A stretch of 64,000 nt of DNA from an uncultured Pseudomonadota bacterium. Lineage in GTDB: Bacteria; Pseudomonadota; Gammaproteobacteria; Steroidobacterales; Steroidobacteraceae. Location: positions 1 through 64,000 of the forward strand of contig CAMLGF010000012.1 in the NCBI GenBank assembly GCA_946479515.1, given 5' to 3'. Under the pieces are notes generated by a model. That model ran no database searches, was not told the DNA's origin, and saw nothing but the letters and a program-made list of their open reading frames with translations. Each line of letters starts with the position of its first letter. Within the stretch, counting starts at the first letter, position 1. Made by a program: the position numbers and the translations under genes. This document shows, one piece after another, positions 28,367 through 37,785 of this stretch.

Positions 28367-29230
28367 TCAGGTCGCGCCGCGCAGCGCCGCGCGATAGCGG
28401 CGGCTGCACGGAATCTTCACGCCGCCCTTCAGCACCAGCCGCGCATCGCCGCTCTCCAGGGGTTCGATCTGCTCGAGGGATCCGAGGTTGACGATGTAGC
28501 TGCGATGCACGCGCACGAACTGCTGCGGATCCAGCCGCTCGTGTATCGCCGCCATGGTCGACCGCAGCGGATACACGCGCCCGCGCACGTGCAGGTTGAC
28601 GTAGTTCTCGGCGGCTTCCAGCCACTCGATGTCGCGAGCGGAGACGAGGAACTCCGTGCCCAGCTTGCGCACCAGGAAGCGCTCGGGCCGCTCGATCGCC
28701 TCCACCGGCGCGCCGGTATCCGGCGCCGCCAGCAAGCGCGCCTCGCCCTGCAGTCGCAGCAGCAACAGGCGATAGAAGCGGATGATCAGCAGAAAGATCA
28801 GGTAGGTCTTCCAGTCCTTGAGGAATTCGTACAGCAGCTCGCGCGGCCAGTCGCCGAAGTCGTACTGCGAGCCGGCCAAGGCATAGGCCAGCTGGCGTAG
28901 CGCGACCATGCCCAGCACGTGGGCCAGTGAGAACACGACCATGCCGAGCACGTGCCAGGGCAGAGTCCGCCGCCACGATTCGAGAGCGAGGGGAAAGCGG
29001 CGCTCGAACTTCACCAGCGGCCAGACCAGCGCCAGCAGCGCAATCGCGCTCGAGAACTCCCAGCTCACGGGTTGCCACCACTGGTGCTGATTCGCAGCGC
29101 CGCGCTGCAGTTCGATCCACGCCACCAGGCTGCCGGCAATGGCACTGAGCAGCAGACCGCAGGCCCACAGGGCGGCTTCCCAGCGATGCCGATGGCGCAG
29201 GTATCGTTCGAGTCGTGAAGCGGCAGTCAT
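28367..29230 (-). CDS. Membrane-bound LytTR-family transcriptional regulator
   Basis: A 287-residue protein with four likely membrane helices in residues 19-160 (WACGLLLSAIAGSLVAW; AIALLALVWPLV; HVLGMVVFSLAHVL; YLIFLLIIRFYRL) and a C-terminal LytTR DNA-binding domain at about 188-284 (DIEWLEAAENYVNLH; RVHRSYIVNL). There is no receiver domain, so the membrane part probably senses a signal and the LytTR part binds DNA directly. A TAGAAT hexamer lies only nine bases before its ATG. It is divergent from the PQQ dehydrogenase, which is a plausible target. Confidence 0.87.
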   Translation of the reverse strand: MTAASRLERYLRHRHRWEAALWACGLLLSAIAGSLVAWIELQRGAANQHQWWQPVSWEFSSAIALLALVWPLVKFERRFPLALESWRRTLPWHVLGMVVFSLAHVLGMVALRQLAYALAGSQYDFGDWPRELLYEFLKDWKTYLIFLLIIRFYRLLLLRLQGEARLLAAPDTGAPVEAIERPERFLVRKLGTEFLVSARDIEWLEAAENYVNLHVRGRVYPLRSTMAAIHERLDPQQFVRVHRSYIVNLGSLEQIEPLESGDARLVLKGGVKIPCSRRYRAALRGAT

Positions 29231-29343
29231 GGGCGGGGCATTCTAGTCAACGTTCGTCACTCGCATTCGCCGCTCGTCACCGTTCGCGCTCGCTTCGCCC
29301 CCAAGGGCTGGAAGTGCCGGGCTGGGACGACGATGGTCACGCC

Positions 29344-31137
29344 ATGAAAATACTGCTCACTGTGCTGTTGGCCCTGCCGCCGCTCGCCATGGCCGCTCCG
29401 CGGCCGCCCCCCCTGACGCCGGACAATGTGTCCCGACTCGCCCTGGCCTGGAGCTACGACACGCGCGATCCGGTCGGGCCGCTGGGTGGCAACAAGCCGC
29501 CCGCCTTCGAGGCGACGCCGGCCTACGCCGATGGCCGCCTGTATCTCTCGACCCCGCTGGGCACCGTGGTGGCGCTGAACGCCGCCACCGGCGCCGAGAT
29601 CTGGCGCGTGGCGCTGGGCGTGCGTACGGATGTCGACTACAGCGACCCCGCCAATCGCGGCCCGACGCTGCACGGCGATCGCTTGTACGTCGGCACCATC
29701 GATGCCCGGCTGGTCTGCCTGCGGGCACGTGATGGCGCGCGCTGCGCGCGCTTCGGAACCCATGGCGAGATCGATCTGAAAGCCGGACTGCGCCATCCGC
29801 CGCAGTGGTCCGGTGAATATGGCGTCACCTCAGCGCCCGCGGCGTGGCGGAATCTGGTGATCGTCGGATCGAGCGTCGCCGACAATGGCCGTGTGCAGAT
29901 GGCGTCGGGCGAGGTGCGCGCCTTCGATGCGGTCACGGGCAGGCTCGAGTGGACGTTCCATCCCCTGCCGGCGGAGTCGCCGGAGGGAGGCGCCAACACC
30001 TGGTCGCGCATCGTGGTGGATGCGGCGAACGGGCTGGTGTATCTGCCCACCGGCAGCCCGAGTCCCGACTACTACGGCGGACTACGGCCCGGCAACAATG
30101 GCCATGCAAATTCCGTCGTCGCGCTCGATGCCGCCACCGGCCGCGTGCGCTGGAGTTTTCAGACCGTGCATCACGATCTGTGGGACTACGACGTGGCCTC
30201 GCCTCCGTTGCTGTGGCCGTCGAAGCAAGGTCCCGCGGTTGCCGTGGGGTCGAAGACCGGTCATCTGTTCCTGTTCCAGCGGCTCACCGGCGAACCGCTG
30301 TTTCCCATCGACGAACGCGGCGTGCCGAAAAGCGACGTACCGGGCGAGCAGGCTTCGCCCACGCAGCCGTTCCCCTCGAGACCCGCAAGTCTCGTGCCGC
30401 AGCGTGTCGGCGAACAGGATCTCTGGGGTGCGACCCCGGAGGAGCTGGCCGCCTGCCGGGAAATCTTCCACACCCTGCGCAACGACGGCATCTTCACGCC
30501 GCCGTCGATCGGCGGCAGCCTGATCGTGCCGGGCAACATCGGCGGCCTGCATTGGGGCGGCGTCGCCTGGGATTCCACGCGGCGCTTGCTGATCGCTCCG
30601 GTGAATCGACTGCCCGCGATCATCCGGCTGATTCCGCAGGATCGACTGGCCGAGGCGCGGCGGGCCTTCCCGAAGCGCGAAACCACCGCGCAGCACGGCG
30701 CGCCGTATGCCATGTCGCGCGAATTCTTCCTTTCGCCCAAGGGTGTGCCGTGCATCGCGCCGCCCTGGGGCGAGCTCGTCGCCGTACACGCCGATACCGG
30801 CGAGCTTGCCTGGCGTGTGCCCTTCGGTGACCTGCGCGAGAAATTTGCGGCCGCCGATCTGCCGATGCCACTGACGCCGCCGAATCTGGGCGGACCCGCC
30901 GTCACCGGTTCCGGACTGCTGTTCATCGGCGCCGCGTTCGACCGGTACTTGCGCGCGTTCGATACGCGCGACGGGCGCGAGGTGTGGCGAGGCGAACTGC
31001 CGACCAGCGCGCGCGCCACACCGCTGATTTACACCTTGCCCGATGGTCGCCAGATGGTGGCCATCATGGCCGGCGGACACCACAGCCCGGTTTCGCACAT
31101 CGACAATAAATTGGTGGCATTCGCGCTCGGTGATTGA
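29344..31137 (+). CDS. PQQ-dependent quinoprotein dehydrogenase
   Basis: A 597-residue periplasmic enzyme with a signal peptide (MKILLTVLLALPPLAMA). Propeller W-motifs include VVALNAATGAEIWRV and VVALDAATGRVRW, and HHDLWDYDVASPP matches the PQQ-dehydrogenase signature. It lacks the five N-terminal helices of membrane glucose dehydrogenase, and I see no heme motif, so electrons probably go to an external acceptor. Substrate may be a sugar or polyol. I chose 29344 because the signal peptide starts there; the frame extends upstream to 29215 over the LytTR promoter region. Divergent from the LytTR regulator. Confidence 0.88.
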   Translation: MKILLTVLLALPPLAMAAPRPPPLTPDNVSRLALAWSYDTRDPVGPLGGNKPPAFEATPAYADGRLYLSTPLGTVVALNAATGAEIWRVALGVRTDVDYSDPANRGPTLHGDRLYVGTIDARLVCLRARDGARCARFGTHGEIDLKAGLRHPPQWSGEYGVTSAPAAWRNLVIVGSSVADNGRVQMASGEVRAFDAVTGRLEWTFHPLPAESPEGGANTWSRIVVDAANGLVYLPTGSPSPDYYGGLRPGNNGHANSVVALDAATGRVRWSFQTVHHDLWDYDVASPPLLWPSKQGPAVAVGSKTGHLFLFQRLTGEPLFPIDERGVPKSDVPGEQASPTQPFPSRPASLVPQRVGEQDLWGATPEELAACREIFHTLRNDGIFTPPSIGGSLIVPGNIGGLHWGGVAWDSTRRLLIAPVNRLPAIIRLIPQDRLAEARRAFPKRETTAQHGAPYAMSREFFLSPKGVPCIAPPWGELVAVHADTGELAWRVPFGDLREKFAAADLPMPLTPPNLGGPAVTGSGLLFIGAAFDRYLRAFDTRDGREVWRGELPTSARATPLIYTLPDGRQMVAIMAGGHHSPVSHIDNKLVAFALGD

Positions 31138-31238
31138 AGCGCGGGCGCGCCAGGGCCTCGCGCCGCGTGCGCGGCCCACATCCGGGAAACTGCGCGCGCT
31201 CGCTTGAGAGGGTGCGCGTGCCAGCGCATAGTCGGCGC

Positions 31239-32222
31239 ATGGCGCGCTTCCTCGAGATCGTGGCCGTGGGCTTGGCAACCGTGTTTCCCGCAGGGTCAGC
31301 CTTGCCGGCGAGCGCCTGCGGCGCGCCTGCTGCCGGCAGTTCGAGCGTCGCGAGTGCAACCGCCAAGGACGCCGCGGGGCGCGCCGTCGCGCTCATCCAC
31401 ATCAATGGCCAGGGCCCGTTCCGCTTCATCATCGACACCGGGGCCAATCGCTCCGTGCTCTCGCAGGCGCTGGCCACGCGGCTCGGGCTCGCGCATTCGG
31501 GCGTGGACGTGGTGCACTCGGTCGACGGTGCTCAGCTCGCCATGCTGGTGAATGTCGACTCGCTGTCGTTCGGCGCGCTGCAGCTCTCGCGTGGTGATAC
31601 GCCGGTGCTCGATGGCCCGATGCTGGACGGCGAGCATGGGCTGCTGGGCGTCGACGGCATGGTCGGGCGGCTGCTGCACGTCGATTTCACCAGGCATTGC
31701 GTGGAGATCTACGAGAACGCCGCGCAGCTGCCGCTGAACGGCTGGTTGAGCGTGCCGGCGCGCGTGCGCTTCGGTTCGCTGCTGATGGTGCCGGGCGAGA
31801 TCATGGGCGTGCGCGTCAACGTGCTGATCGATACCGGCTCCAACATCTCGCTCGCCAACCCGCGCTTTCGCGACGCGCTGCGCGACGTCGGCGCCCACAC
31901 CATCGAGTATCACAACGGCCACGCCTTCACGTTCGGGCGTCCCATCGTGCTCACGCAAAGGGTCTGGACGCCGCGCCTGCGCCTCGGCCGCACCATGGTC
32001 GACAACGTCAATGCCTACATCGGTGATTTCCACATCTTCGACCTGTGGGGCCTGAAGGACGAACCCACCGTGCTCATCGGCATGGACGTGCTCGCGCGCT
32101 CGCGCGAAATGGCCATCGATTACGAGAGCGGCGTGGTGCACTTCCGCAAGCGGCCTCGCGGCGATTACCGCGGGGGCAGTCGCGGCTTCGAGGCCGAGCC
32201 CGCCATCGCCGCGGCCCAGTAG
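31239..32222 (+). CDS. Exported tandem retropepsin-like aspartic protease
   Basis: A 327-residue protein with a signal peptide. Two similar halves each carry an aspartic-protease active-site motif: IIDTGANRS (Asp66) and LIDTGSNIS (Asp198). Each is followed by a glycine/Asp motif (LLGVDGM near 136-141; LIGMDVL near the end of the second half). Bacterial retropepsin-like proteins are usually single-domain and form dimers; here both halves are in one chain. I chose the ATG at 31239 at the signal peptide; the frame is open back to 31134. It follows the PQQ dehydrogenase by 101 bases. Role probably protein processing in the periplasm. Confidence 0.75.
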   Translation: MARFLEIVAVGLATVFPAGSALPASACGAPAAGSSSVASATAKDAAGRAVALIHINGQGPFRFIIDTGANRSVLSQALATRLGLAHSGVDVVHSVDGAQLAMLVNVDSLSFGALQLSRGDTPVLDGPMLDGEHGLLGVDGMVGRLLHVDFTRHCVEIYENAAQLPLNGWLSVPARVRFGSLLMVPGEIMGVRVNVLIDTGSNISLANPRFRDALRDVGAHTIEYHNGHAFTFGRPIVLTQRVWTPRLRLGRTMVDNVNAYIGDFHIFDLWGLKDEPTVLIGMDVLARSREMAIDYESGVVHFRKRPRGDYRGGSRGFEAEPAIAAAQ

Positions 32223-32293
32223 CTGATGCCGGAGAGCGCGTTTCAGGGCAACATGCGGGGTCTGTTCAGCCACCCGTTCTTTCTTTCGCCCGC

Positions 32294-33295
32294 ATGAATA
32301 CACGCAAGCTCGGTTCCCACGAAGTCTCCGCCGTCAGCTTCGGCTGCATGAACCTGTCCCATGCCTATGGTCCGCCGCAGCCGCGGGAGGTCGCCGAGCG
32401 CGTGCTGCGCCGGGCGCTCGACCTCGGCATCACGCACTTCGATACCGCGGCCCTCTACGGCTTCGGTATGAACGAGAAGCTGGTGGGCGAGCTGCTCGCC
32501 AGCCGGCCGGACAACGTCCTCATCGCCAGCAAGTGCGGGCTGTTCGGCCGCGATGGCAAGCGCGTGATCGACGGCCGGCCCGAATCGATCCGTGCCATCT
32601 GCGAGCAGTCGCTGCGCAATCTTCGCACCGAGCGCATCGATCTCTATTACCTGCATCGCTGGGATCAGCGCGTTCCGATCGAGGACTCGATCGGCGCGCT
32701 GGCGGAACTGAAGGCCGCCGGCAAGATCGGCGCCATCGGCCTCTCGGAAGTCGGCGCCGCGACCCTGCGGCGCGCGCATGCGGTGCATCCCATCGCGGCG
32801 CTACAATCCGAATACTCGCTCTGGACGCGCAACCCGCAGATCGCGGTGCTGGCGGAGTGCCGCAGGCTGGGAATCACACTGGTCGCGTTCTCGCCGCTCG
32901 GCCGCGGATTCCTCGCCGGCACCCCGCGGAGCCCGTCCGAGCTGCACGAGGCGGACATCCGGCGCACGATGCCGCGCTTCCAGCCTGCGCAGTTCGAGCA
33001 GAACTCCCGGCTGCTGGCGCCGCTGGCGGCCATCGCGAAGCGCGTCGGCTGCACGCCTGCGCAGCTCGCGCTCGCGTGGGTGCTCGAGCAGGGCGAGCAC
33101 GTCATCGCGATCCCGGGGACCACGAACGTGGCGCACCTCGAAGAGAACCACGGCGCCGGCAGCATCCGCCTCGATGCGGCGACACTCGGGGAGCTGGATG
33201 ACCTGTTCCAGCCGGCGGCCATTGCCGGCGAACGCTACCCGCCGGCGACCCAGGCCGAGAACGACACGGAAAATTTTGGACAGGCGGCGCGGTGA
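32294..33295 (+). CDS. Aldo/keto reductase
   Basis: A 333-residue NAD(P)H-dependent oxidoreductase. The catalytic tetrad is visible: Asp50 and Tyr55 in HFDTAALYG, Lys80 in IASKCG and His121 in YLHRWD. The C-terminal cofactor region (AIPGTTNVAHLEEN) also matches. No signal peptide, so cytoplasmic. It reduces aldehydes or ketones, possibly sugars or xenobiotics. The start at 32294 is the first residue aligning with the family. Its TGA overlaps the ATG of the next gene by one base (TGATG), so it is translationally coupled to an exported esterase. Confidence 0.9.
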   Translation: MNTRKLGSHEVSAVSFGCMNLSHAYGPPQPREVAERVLRRALDLGITHFDTAALYGFGMNEKLVGELLASRPDNVLIASKCGLFGRDGKRVIDGRPESIRAICEQSLRNLRTERIDLYYLHRWDQRVPIEDSIGALAELKAAGKIGAIGLSEVGAATLRRAHAVHPIAALQSEYSLWTRNPQIAVLAECRRLGITLVAFSPLGRGFLAGTPRSPSELHEADIRRTMPRFQPAQFEQNSRLLAPLAAIAKRVGCTPAQLALAWVLEQGEHVIAIPGTTNVAHLEENHGAGSIRLDAATLGELDDLFQPAAIAGERYPPATQAENDTENFGQAAR

Positions 33296-34269
33296 TGAAC
33301 CACCTGTGCAAGGCACTGTGGGGGGTGACCTTGTCCGCCGGCCTGGCGCTCACGGCCGCGGCACAGGAAAACCCGAACTTCCCGCCGAAGATGCAGAGCG
33401 TCCCGCTGTATGGCGAGGCGGCGATTCCCAATTCGAAGCCCGGCCCGGATGAAGAATCCTCGGCGAACGGCAGCTGGATACGCAAAGTCTCGCGCCCGAT
33501 GATCCAGGTGTACCGCCCGGCGAAGGTGAAGGCGACGGGCGCCGCCGTGGTGATCTTTCCCGGTGGCGGCTATGCCGGGCTCTCCTTCGACTTCGAAGGC
33601 GCGCAGCAGGCTAACTACTTCGTCGACCACGGCATTGCCGCATTCGTGGTCAAGTACCGCATCCCGAGCGACGCGACCATGATCGACAAGTCGATGGGTC
33701 CGCTCCAGGACGCGCAGCAGGCCATGCGTTTCGCGCGCCGGAACGCCGGGCAATGGCACATCGATCCGCGCCGCATCGGTGCCATCGGCTTCTCCGCCGG
33801 CGGCCACCTGGCATCGACCCTGGCCACGCATTTCGACAAGGCCTACGTCGACAACCCCGATCGGGTGGCCCTGCGGCCCGACTTCCTGATCCTCGTCTAT
33901 CCCGTCATCAGCATGGACGCGAAGCTCACACACATGGACTCGCGCAAGGCGCTGCTGGGCGATCTTCCCTCGGACTCGCAGGTGCGCTTCTTTTCCAACG
34001 AGCTGCAGGTGACGCGCGCTTCGCCGCCCACGTTGATCCTGCACGCCGCGGATGATCGCCTGGTGGACGTCGACAACAGCATCGCGTTCTTCGAAGCGCT
34101 GCGGCACGCGGGCGTACCGGTGGAAGCGCGACTCTTCCAGCAGGGCGAGCACGGCTTCTACCTGATGCCCCGCGATCGCTGGCAGGGCGCCATCATGGAG
34201 TGGCTGGGGTCGAATGGCTGGCTGAGTACGCGCCCGGACCCGGATGCAGATCCGGACCCGGGCCCGTGA
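33295..34269 (+). CDS. Secreted alpha/beta-hydrolase, BD-FAE/acetyl-xylan-esterase-like
   Basis: A 324-residue serine esterase with a signal peptide ending AAA near residue 23. The oxyanion stretch is FPGGGYAG (about 89-96), the nucleophile Ser167 lies in GFSAGG, the acid is in HAADDRLVD and the His in GEHGFYL. This arrangement is common in esterases that remove acetyl or feruloyl groups from plant polysaccharide. The C-terminus is a short DPDADPDPGP tail. A GTG at 33292 is an alternative start. It is coupled to the aldo/keto reductase upstream and converges with the GGDEF gene. Confidence 0.87.
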   Translation: MNHLCKALWGVTLSAGLALTAAAQENPNFPPKMQSVPLYGEAAIPNSKPGPDEESSANGSWIRKVSRPMIQVYRPAKVKATGAAVVIFPGGGYAGLSFDFEGAQQANYFVDHGIAAFVVKYRIPSDATMIDKSMGPLQDAQQAMRFARRNAGQWHIDPRRIGAIGFSAGGHLASTLATHFDKAYVDNPDRVALRPDFLILVYPVISMDAKLTHMDSRKALLGDLPSDSQVRFFSNELQVTRASPPTLILHAADDRLVDVDNSIAFFEALRHAGVPVEARLFQQGEHGFYLMPRDRWQGAIMEWLGSNGWLSTRPDPDADPDPGP

Positions 34270-34323
34270 ACCAGATCGTCAAAATGCCGCAGCTGTCCCC
34301 GGTGCCTCGCCGGCGGCTCGCGA

Positions 34324-35706
34324 TCAAGCCACCTGCTGAACACTCGCCTGCAGGACCGAGCGATTCCGGCCCTGCGCCTTGGCCGCATAGAGCGCCTGGT
34401 CCGCGCGGCGAATCAGCTGCGCGAGTGTCTGCGTGTCGGCATCGAGCGCGGCCACGCCGGCGCTGATGGTGTAACCCACCCGGCCGGCGGCGGTGTCGAG
34501 CCCGTCGGCGGCGATCGCGCTGCGCAGCTGTTCGGCAACCACGAGCGCGTTCTCCGCGGTCGTTTCCGGCAGCATCAGCATGAATTCCTCGCCGCCGTAG
34601 CGGGCAACGATGTCGCCGGAGCGCCGTTGCGCGGCGACAATACCCGCCACGCGGGCCAGCACGTCATCCCCGGCCTGATGCCCGAAGGTGTCGTTGATCT
34701 GCTTGAAGTGATCGATGTCGATCATCACCACGGACAGCGGCCGGCCATGCCGCGTGGCCACCGAGCATTCGCGCTCGGCGAGCTCGAAGAAGTGGCGCCG
34801 GTTGTACAGGCCGGTCAGCTCGTCCGTGCGCGCCCGCAGCTGCTCGCGATCCAGTGAGGCCTGCAGTTCGCGATTCGCGTTCTCGAGCGTCTCGCGCACC
34901 CGCAGCAGCTCCAGTTCCTGTTGTTTGCGAACCGTGATGTCCTGGTTGACGATGATCGCGCCATTGATGCGCCGCTCGGGGTCGTGCAGCGGAAGGGCGG
35001 AGTTGAGGATGATCTTCGTGCTGCCGTCGAAGCACTGGATGCGGATCTCCTCGCCGATGGAGGTCTCGCCCTTGCGGATGGCGCGCGCCGCGGCCCACTC
35101 ATCCGCGGCGATGGGTTTGCCGGTGTCCATCCACCAGCCGCGGTACTCGCCGAAATCCTCCGGACCAACGTAGCGTGCGCCGGCCCAGATACGGCGGCCC
35201 GCGGGGTTGCCGTGCGTGATACGGCCGTCCTTGTCCAGGACCCAGACGCCCACCGGCAGCAGTTCGAGGATGTGCCGCAGCGTGTCCTGGGTGTCGCGCA
35301 ATGCATGCTCGAGGCCTTTCTGTTCGGTGATGTCCTCGTGGGAGATGACGACGCTCGCGGCGGTGTCTCGCGACAGGCGCGTCACGCCCAGCACGAACCA
35401 GGGGGTGGTTTTCGGACTGACGCAAGGGTACTCGAGCCTGAAGGTCGACTGTTCTCCGGCCATCACGGCGTGGATTCCCTTGAGCGCCGCCGCCGCCACC
35501 GCGTCGCCGCTGCGCGCGGCGCGTTCGCAGACCGCAAGATAGTTGCAGCCGACGAAGCCGGAGGCAGTGCCGCCGTTGTCGCGCGAATAGCGCAGCCAGG
35601 ACTCGTTCACCGAGACGACGGCGCCGGCGGCATCCAGCACCGCCACGTGCGCGCTCAGCGAATTCAGGATGTCTTCGGCAAGTACCCCATTCATTGCAAA
35701 AATCAT
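34324..35706 (-). CDS. PAS-PAS-GGDEF diguanylate cyclase
   Basis: A 460-residue cytoplasmic protein. Two PAS domains (about 10-135 and 140-265, each ending in a D(I)T(E/V) motif) are joined by a coiled coil to a GGDEF domain. The active-site motif is GGEEF at 371-375, an active variant, and an inhibitory I-site RSGD lies at 362-365, five residues before it. It probably makes cyclic di-GMP in response to a PAS-bound signal. MNGVL at 35694 is an alternative start; neither start has a strong ribosome site. The minus-strand frame stays open for over 600 codons upstream, but that part is antisense to real genes. Confidence 0.9.
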   Translation of the reverse strand: MIFAMNGVLAEDILNSLSAHVAVLDAAGAVVSVNESWLRYSRDNGGTASGFVGCNYLAVCERAARSGDAVAAAALKGIHAVMAGEQSTFRLEYPCVSPKTTPWFVLGVTRLSRDTAASVVISHEDITEQKGLEHALRDTQDTLRHILELLPVGVWVLDKDGRITHGNPAGRRIWAGARYVGPEDFGEYRGWWMDTGKPIAADEWAAARAIRKGETSIGEEIRIQCFDGSTKIILNSALPLHDPERRINGAIIVNQDITVRKQQELELLRVRETLENANRELQASLDREQLRARTDELTGLYNRRHFFELAERECSVATRHGRPLSVVMIDIDHFKQINDTFGHQAGDDVLARVAGIVAAQRRSGDIVARYGGEEFMLMLPETTAENALVVAEQLRSAIAADGLDTAAGRVGYTISAGVAALDADTQTLAQLIRRADQALYAAKAQGRNRSVLQASVQQVA

Positions 35707-35865
35707 ACTGCGCCGGCGCCGGCGCCTCTCCATCCGTAGAGTCACGCGTGGGGCACAGGTATCTACGTACGGCATGCCGCAGCGCCGCGGGCGGGTTCGA
35801 TCGGTGGAAGGTTCCGCCCCGGGGCATTCGTGGCACACTCCACGCACGTGCCGGAGGCAACTCGC

Positions 35866-35871
35866 AGGAGA
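35866..35871 (+). promoter_or_regulatory. Ribosome binding site for the EF-hand gene
   Basis: AGGAGA, six bases upstream of a GTG at 35878. It supports this GTG over an ATG at 35830 that has no ribosome site and only adds a basic N-terminal tail. Confidence 0.65.
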
Positions 35872-35877
35872 ACAAGC

Positions 35878-36102
35878 GTGGGCAGATCGGAAGAACTCGC
35901 GGAGATCGACGCGCTGTTCGCGCGCGCGGACGCGGACCACGACGGCCAGATCGACTATCGGGAATTCCGGGCGCTGGTCCGGGAGCTGGATGAGGGCGAG
36001 ATGCAGGAGGACATCCTCCGCATCGGCTTCACGGAAACCGACGCCGACGGCAACGGCCGGATCAACATCGACGAATTCCGCGCCTGGTGGCTGTCCGACT
36101 GA
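35878..36102 (+). CDS. Small EF-hand calcium-binding protein
   Basis: A 74-residue acidic protein made almost entirely of one EF-hand pair. Loop 1 is DADHDGQIDYRE and loop 2 is DADGNGRINIDE, both with good residues at positions 1, 3, 5, 7, 9 and 12. No signal peptide or membrane segment, so it is probably cytoplasmic, as a calcium sensor or buffer. It starts at a GTG with a good ribosome site. It is divergent from the GGDEF gene and followed 57 bases later by a Tat-exported flavoprotein. Bacterial proteins consisting of only an EF-hand pair are known but partners here are unknown. Confidence 0.8.
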   Translation: MGRSEELAEIDALFARADADHDGQIDYREFRALVRELDEGEMQEDILRIGFTETDADGNGRINIDEFRAWWLSD

Positions 36103-36159
36103 TCGAATGGACAAAGGCCCCGCCGCGATGACGAGAATACGGGAGGGGAGGGAGCTCAC

Positions 36160-37647
36160 ATGAAAAGAAGAATCTTCGTCACCACCGCCATTTCCGCCGG
36201 CGCCGCGGCGCTGCTGCCGGCCCGGCGCTTGCTGGCAGGGACGGCGGACGCTGCCGCGATCGGCCGCACCGGCCGGCAGCTCACGCTTCGCGGCCGCGAC
36301 ATCGACGATCTGCGAGGCAGTCTTCGCGGTCAGCTCCTCACGGCCAGCGAGGAGGGTTACGAACAGGCACGACGTATCTGGAACGGCGCCTTCGATCGGC
36401 GGCCGGCGCTCATCGTTCGCTGTGCGGGCGCGGCCGACGTCGTGCAGGCCGTGAACTTCGGCCGCGCCCAGGACCTGCTGATCGCCGTGCGCGGCGGCGG
36501 CCACAGTCTCTCCGGGCAATCCGTCTGCGATGGCGGGTTGATGATCGATCTGTCGCCCATGCGCGGTGTCCGCGTCGATCCCATCGCGCGCACGGCGCGC
36601 GTGGAGTCCGGCGCGTTGCTGGGTGATCTCGATCGCGAGTCGCAGGCCTTTGGCCTCGCGACGCCCGCGGGTCGTGTCTCCCACACCGGGGTGGCGGGCC
36701 TGACCCTGGGCGGCGGCTTCGGGCGGCTCACGCCACGCTTCGGGCTCTCCTGCGACAATCTGCGCGCCGCGGACGTGATCACCGCCAACGGCGACTACGT
36801 GCGCGCCAGCGCGCAGGAGAATCGCGAACTTCTGTGGGGCCTGCAGGGCGGCGGCGGCAACTTCGGCGTGGTGACGTCGTTCGAGTACCAGCTGCACCCC
36901 GTGAAGCCGGCGATGTACGGCGGCACGCTGGTCTATCCACTCGCCCGGGCGCGGGAACTGTTGCGCTTCCTCGCGGAGTTCTCGGAGCGCATGCCCGCGG
37001 AACTGTTCGTCGACACCATGCTCGGCAATCTGCCGCAGATCGGCAAGGCGCTGGCTTTCTCCATCTGCTACAGCGGTGCGCCGGAGAAGGCCGAGGAAGT
37101 CGTCAAGCCGCTGCGCGCCTTCGGGCCGGCGGTGGATGCCGTCCAGGCCGCGAGCTACGTGCAACTGCAGATGGCGCAGGACCGCGGCTCGCAGCCCGGC
37201 CGTGGCTACTACGAACGCTCCGGCTTTCTCACGCGCATCGCCCCCGAGCTGATCGACGCGGCGGTCGACAGCATGGAATCCGCCGATCTTCCGGGTGCGC
37301 GCATCATGTTCACGGGCGACTGCGCCGGCGCGTTCAACCATGTGGCGCGCGATGCCACGGCATTCTGGAATCGCGATGCGCGCTCCACGCTCATCGTGCA
37401 GAGCTTCTGGGACGACCCGCGCGATGCGGCAGCCTCGGAAGCCAACCGACGCTGGGCGCGCGCGACCTTCGATCGACTGTCGCCGTTCACCCAGGGGTTC
37501 TACGTGAACACGATCGCCGTCGATGATCCGCACCAGCGCGTGCGCGCGACTTACGGCGACAACTACACCCGGCTGGTGGCGCTCAAGCGCAAATACGACC
37601 CGACCAATCTCTTCCATCGCAACGCCAACATCGATCCGGCCGCGTGA
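36160..37647 (+). CDS. FAD-linked oxidoreductase with berberine-bridge C-terminus, Tat-exported
   Basis: A 495-residue VAO-family flavoprotein. The N-terminus is MKRRIFVTTA plus an Ala-rich stretch (Tat-like). The FAD-binding region contains RGGGHSLSGQS with His115, the usual covalent 8-alpha attachment residue. The second attachment site, a cysteine in bicovalent oligosaccharide oxidases, is replaced (GRVSHTGVAG; Val173 at that place), so one bond to FAD is expected. The BBE segment YGDNYTRLVALKRKYDP lies near the end. It probably oxidises an alcohol or sugar with oxygen. A GGAGGGGAGGGAG run precedes the ATG. Confidence 0.87.
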   Translation: MKRRIFVTTAISAGAAALLPARRLLAGTADAAAIGRTGRQLTLRGRDIDDLRGSLRGQLLTASEEGYEQARRIWNGAFDRRPALIVRCAGAADVVQAVNFGRAQDLLIAVRGGGHSLSGQSVCDGGLMIDLSPMRGVRVDPIARTARVESGALLGDLDRESQAFGLATPAGRVSHTGVAGLTLGGGFGRLTPRFGLSCDNLRAADVITANGDYVRASAQENRELLWGLQGGGGNFGVVTSFEYQLHPVKPAMYGGTLVYPLARARELLRFLAEFSERMPAELFVDTMLGNLPQIGKALAFSICYSGAPEKAEEVVKPLRAFGPAVDAVQAASYVQLQMAQDRGSQPGRGYYERSGFLTRIAPELIDAAVDSMESADLPGARIMFTGDCAGAFNHVARDATAFWNRDARSTLIVQSFWDDPRDAAASEANRRWARATFDRLSPFTQGFYVNTIAVDDPHQRVRATYGDNYTRLVALKRKYDPTNLFHRNANIDPAA

Positions 37648-37785
37648 GGTCCAAAGACCGCCGATTCTCCTGCGCGTCGCGGCAACAGGGGTGACACCGA
37701 ACCAAAACACGAATGACATCTTGTCGCGCGATGCTCCAACGCAGCAAAGCTCTGGATCTGGAACCCACGCTGTTGGAGAAACAAG

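Noticed and set aside
34324..37719. A single 1131-codon minus-strand frame
   Set aside because: Only the part up to 35706 is a real gene (PAS-PAS-GGDEF); the rest is antisense to the EF-hand and flavoprotein genes.
37648..37785. Possible Pho box before the phoX-like gene
   Set aside because: Only one ATGTCAT-like half is seen; the second repeat at the proper distance is missing.
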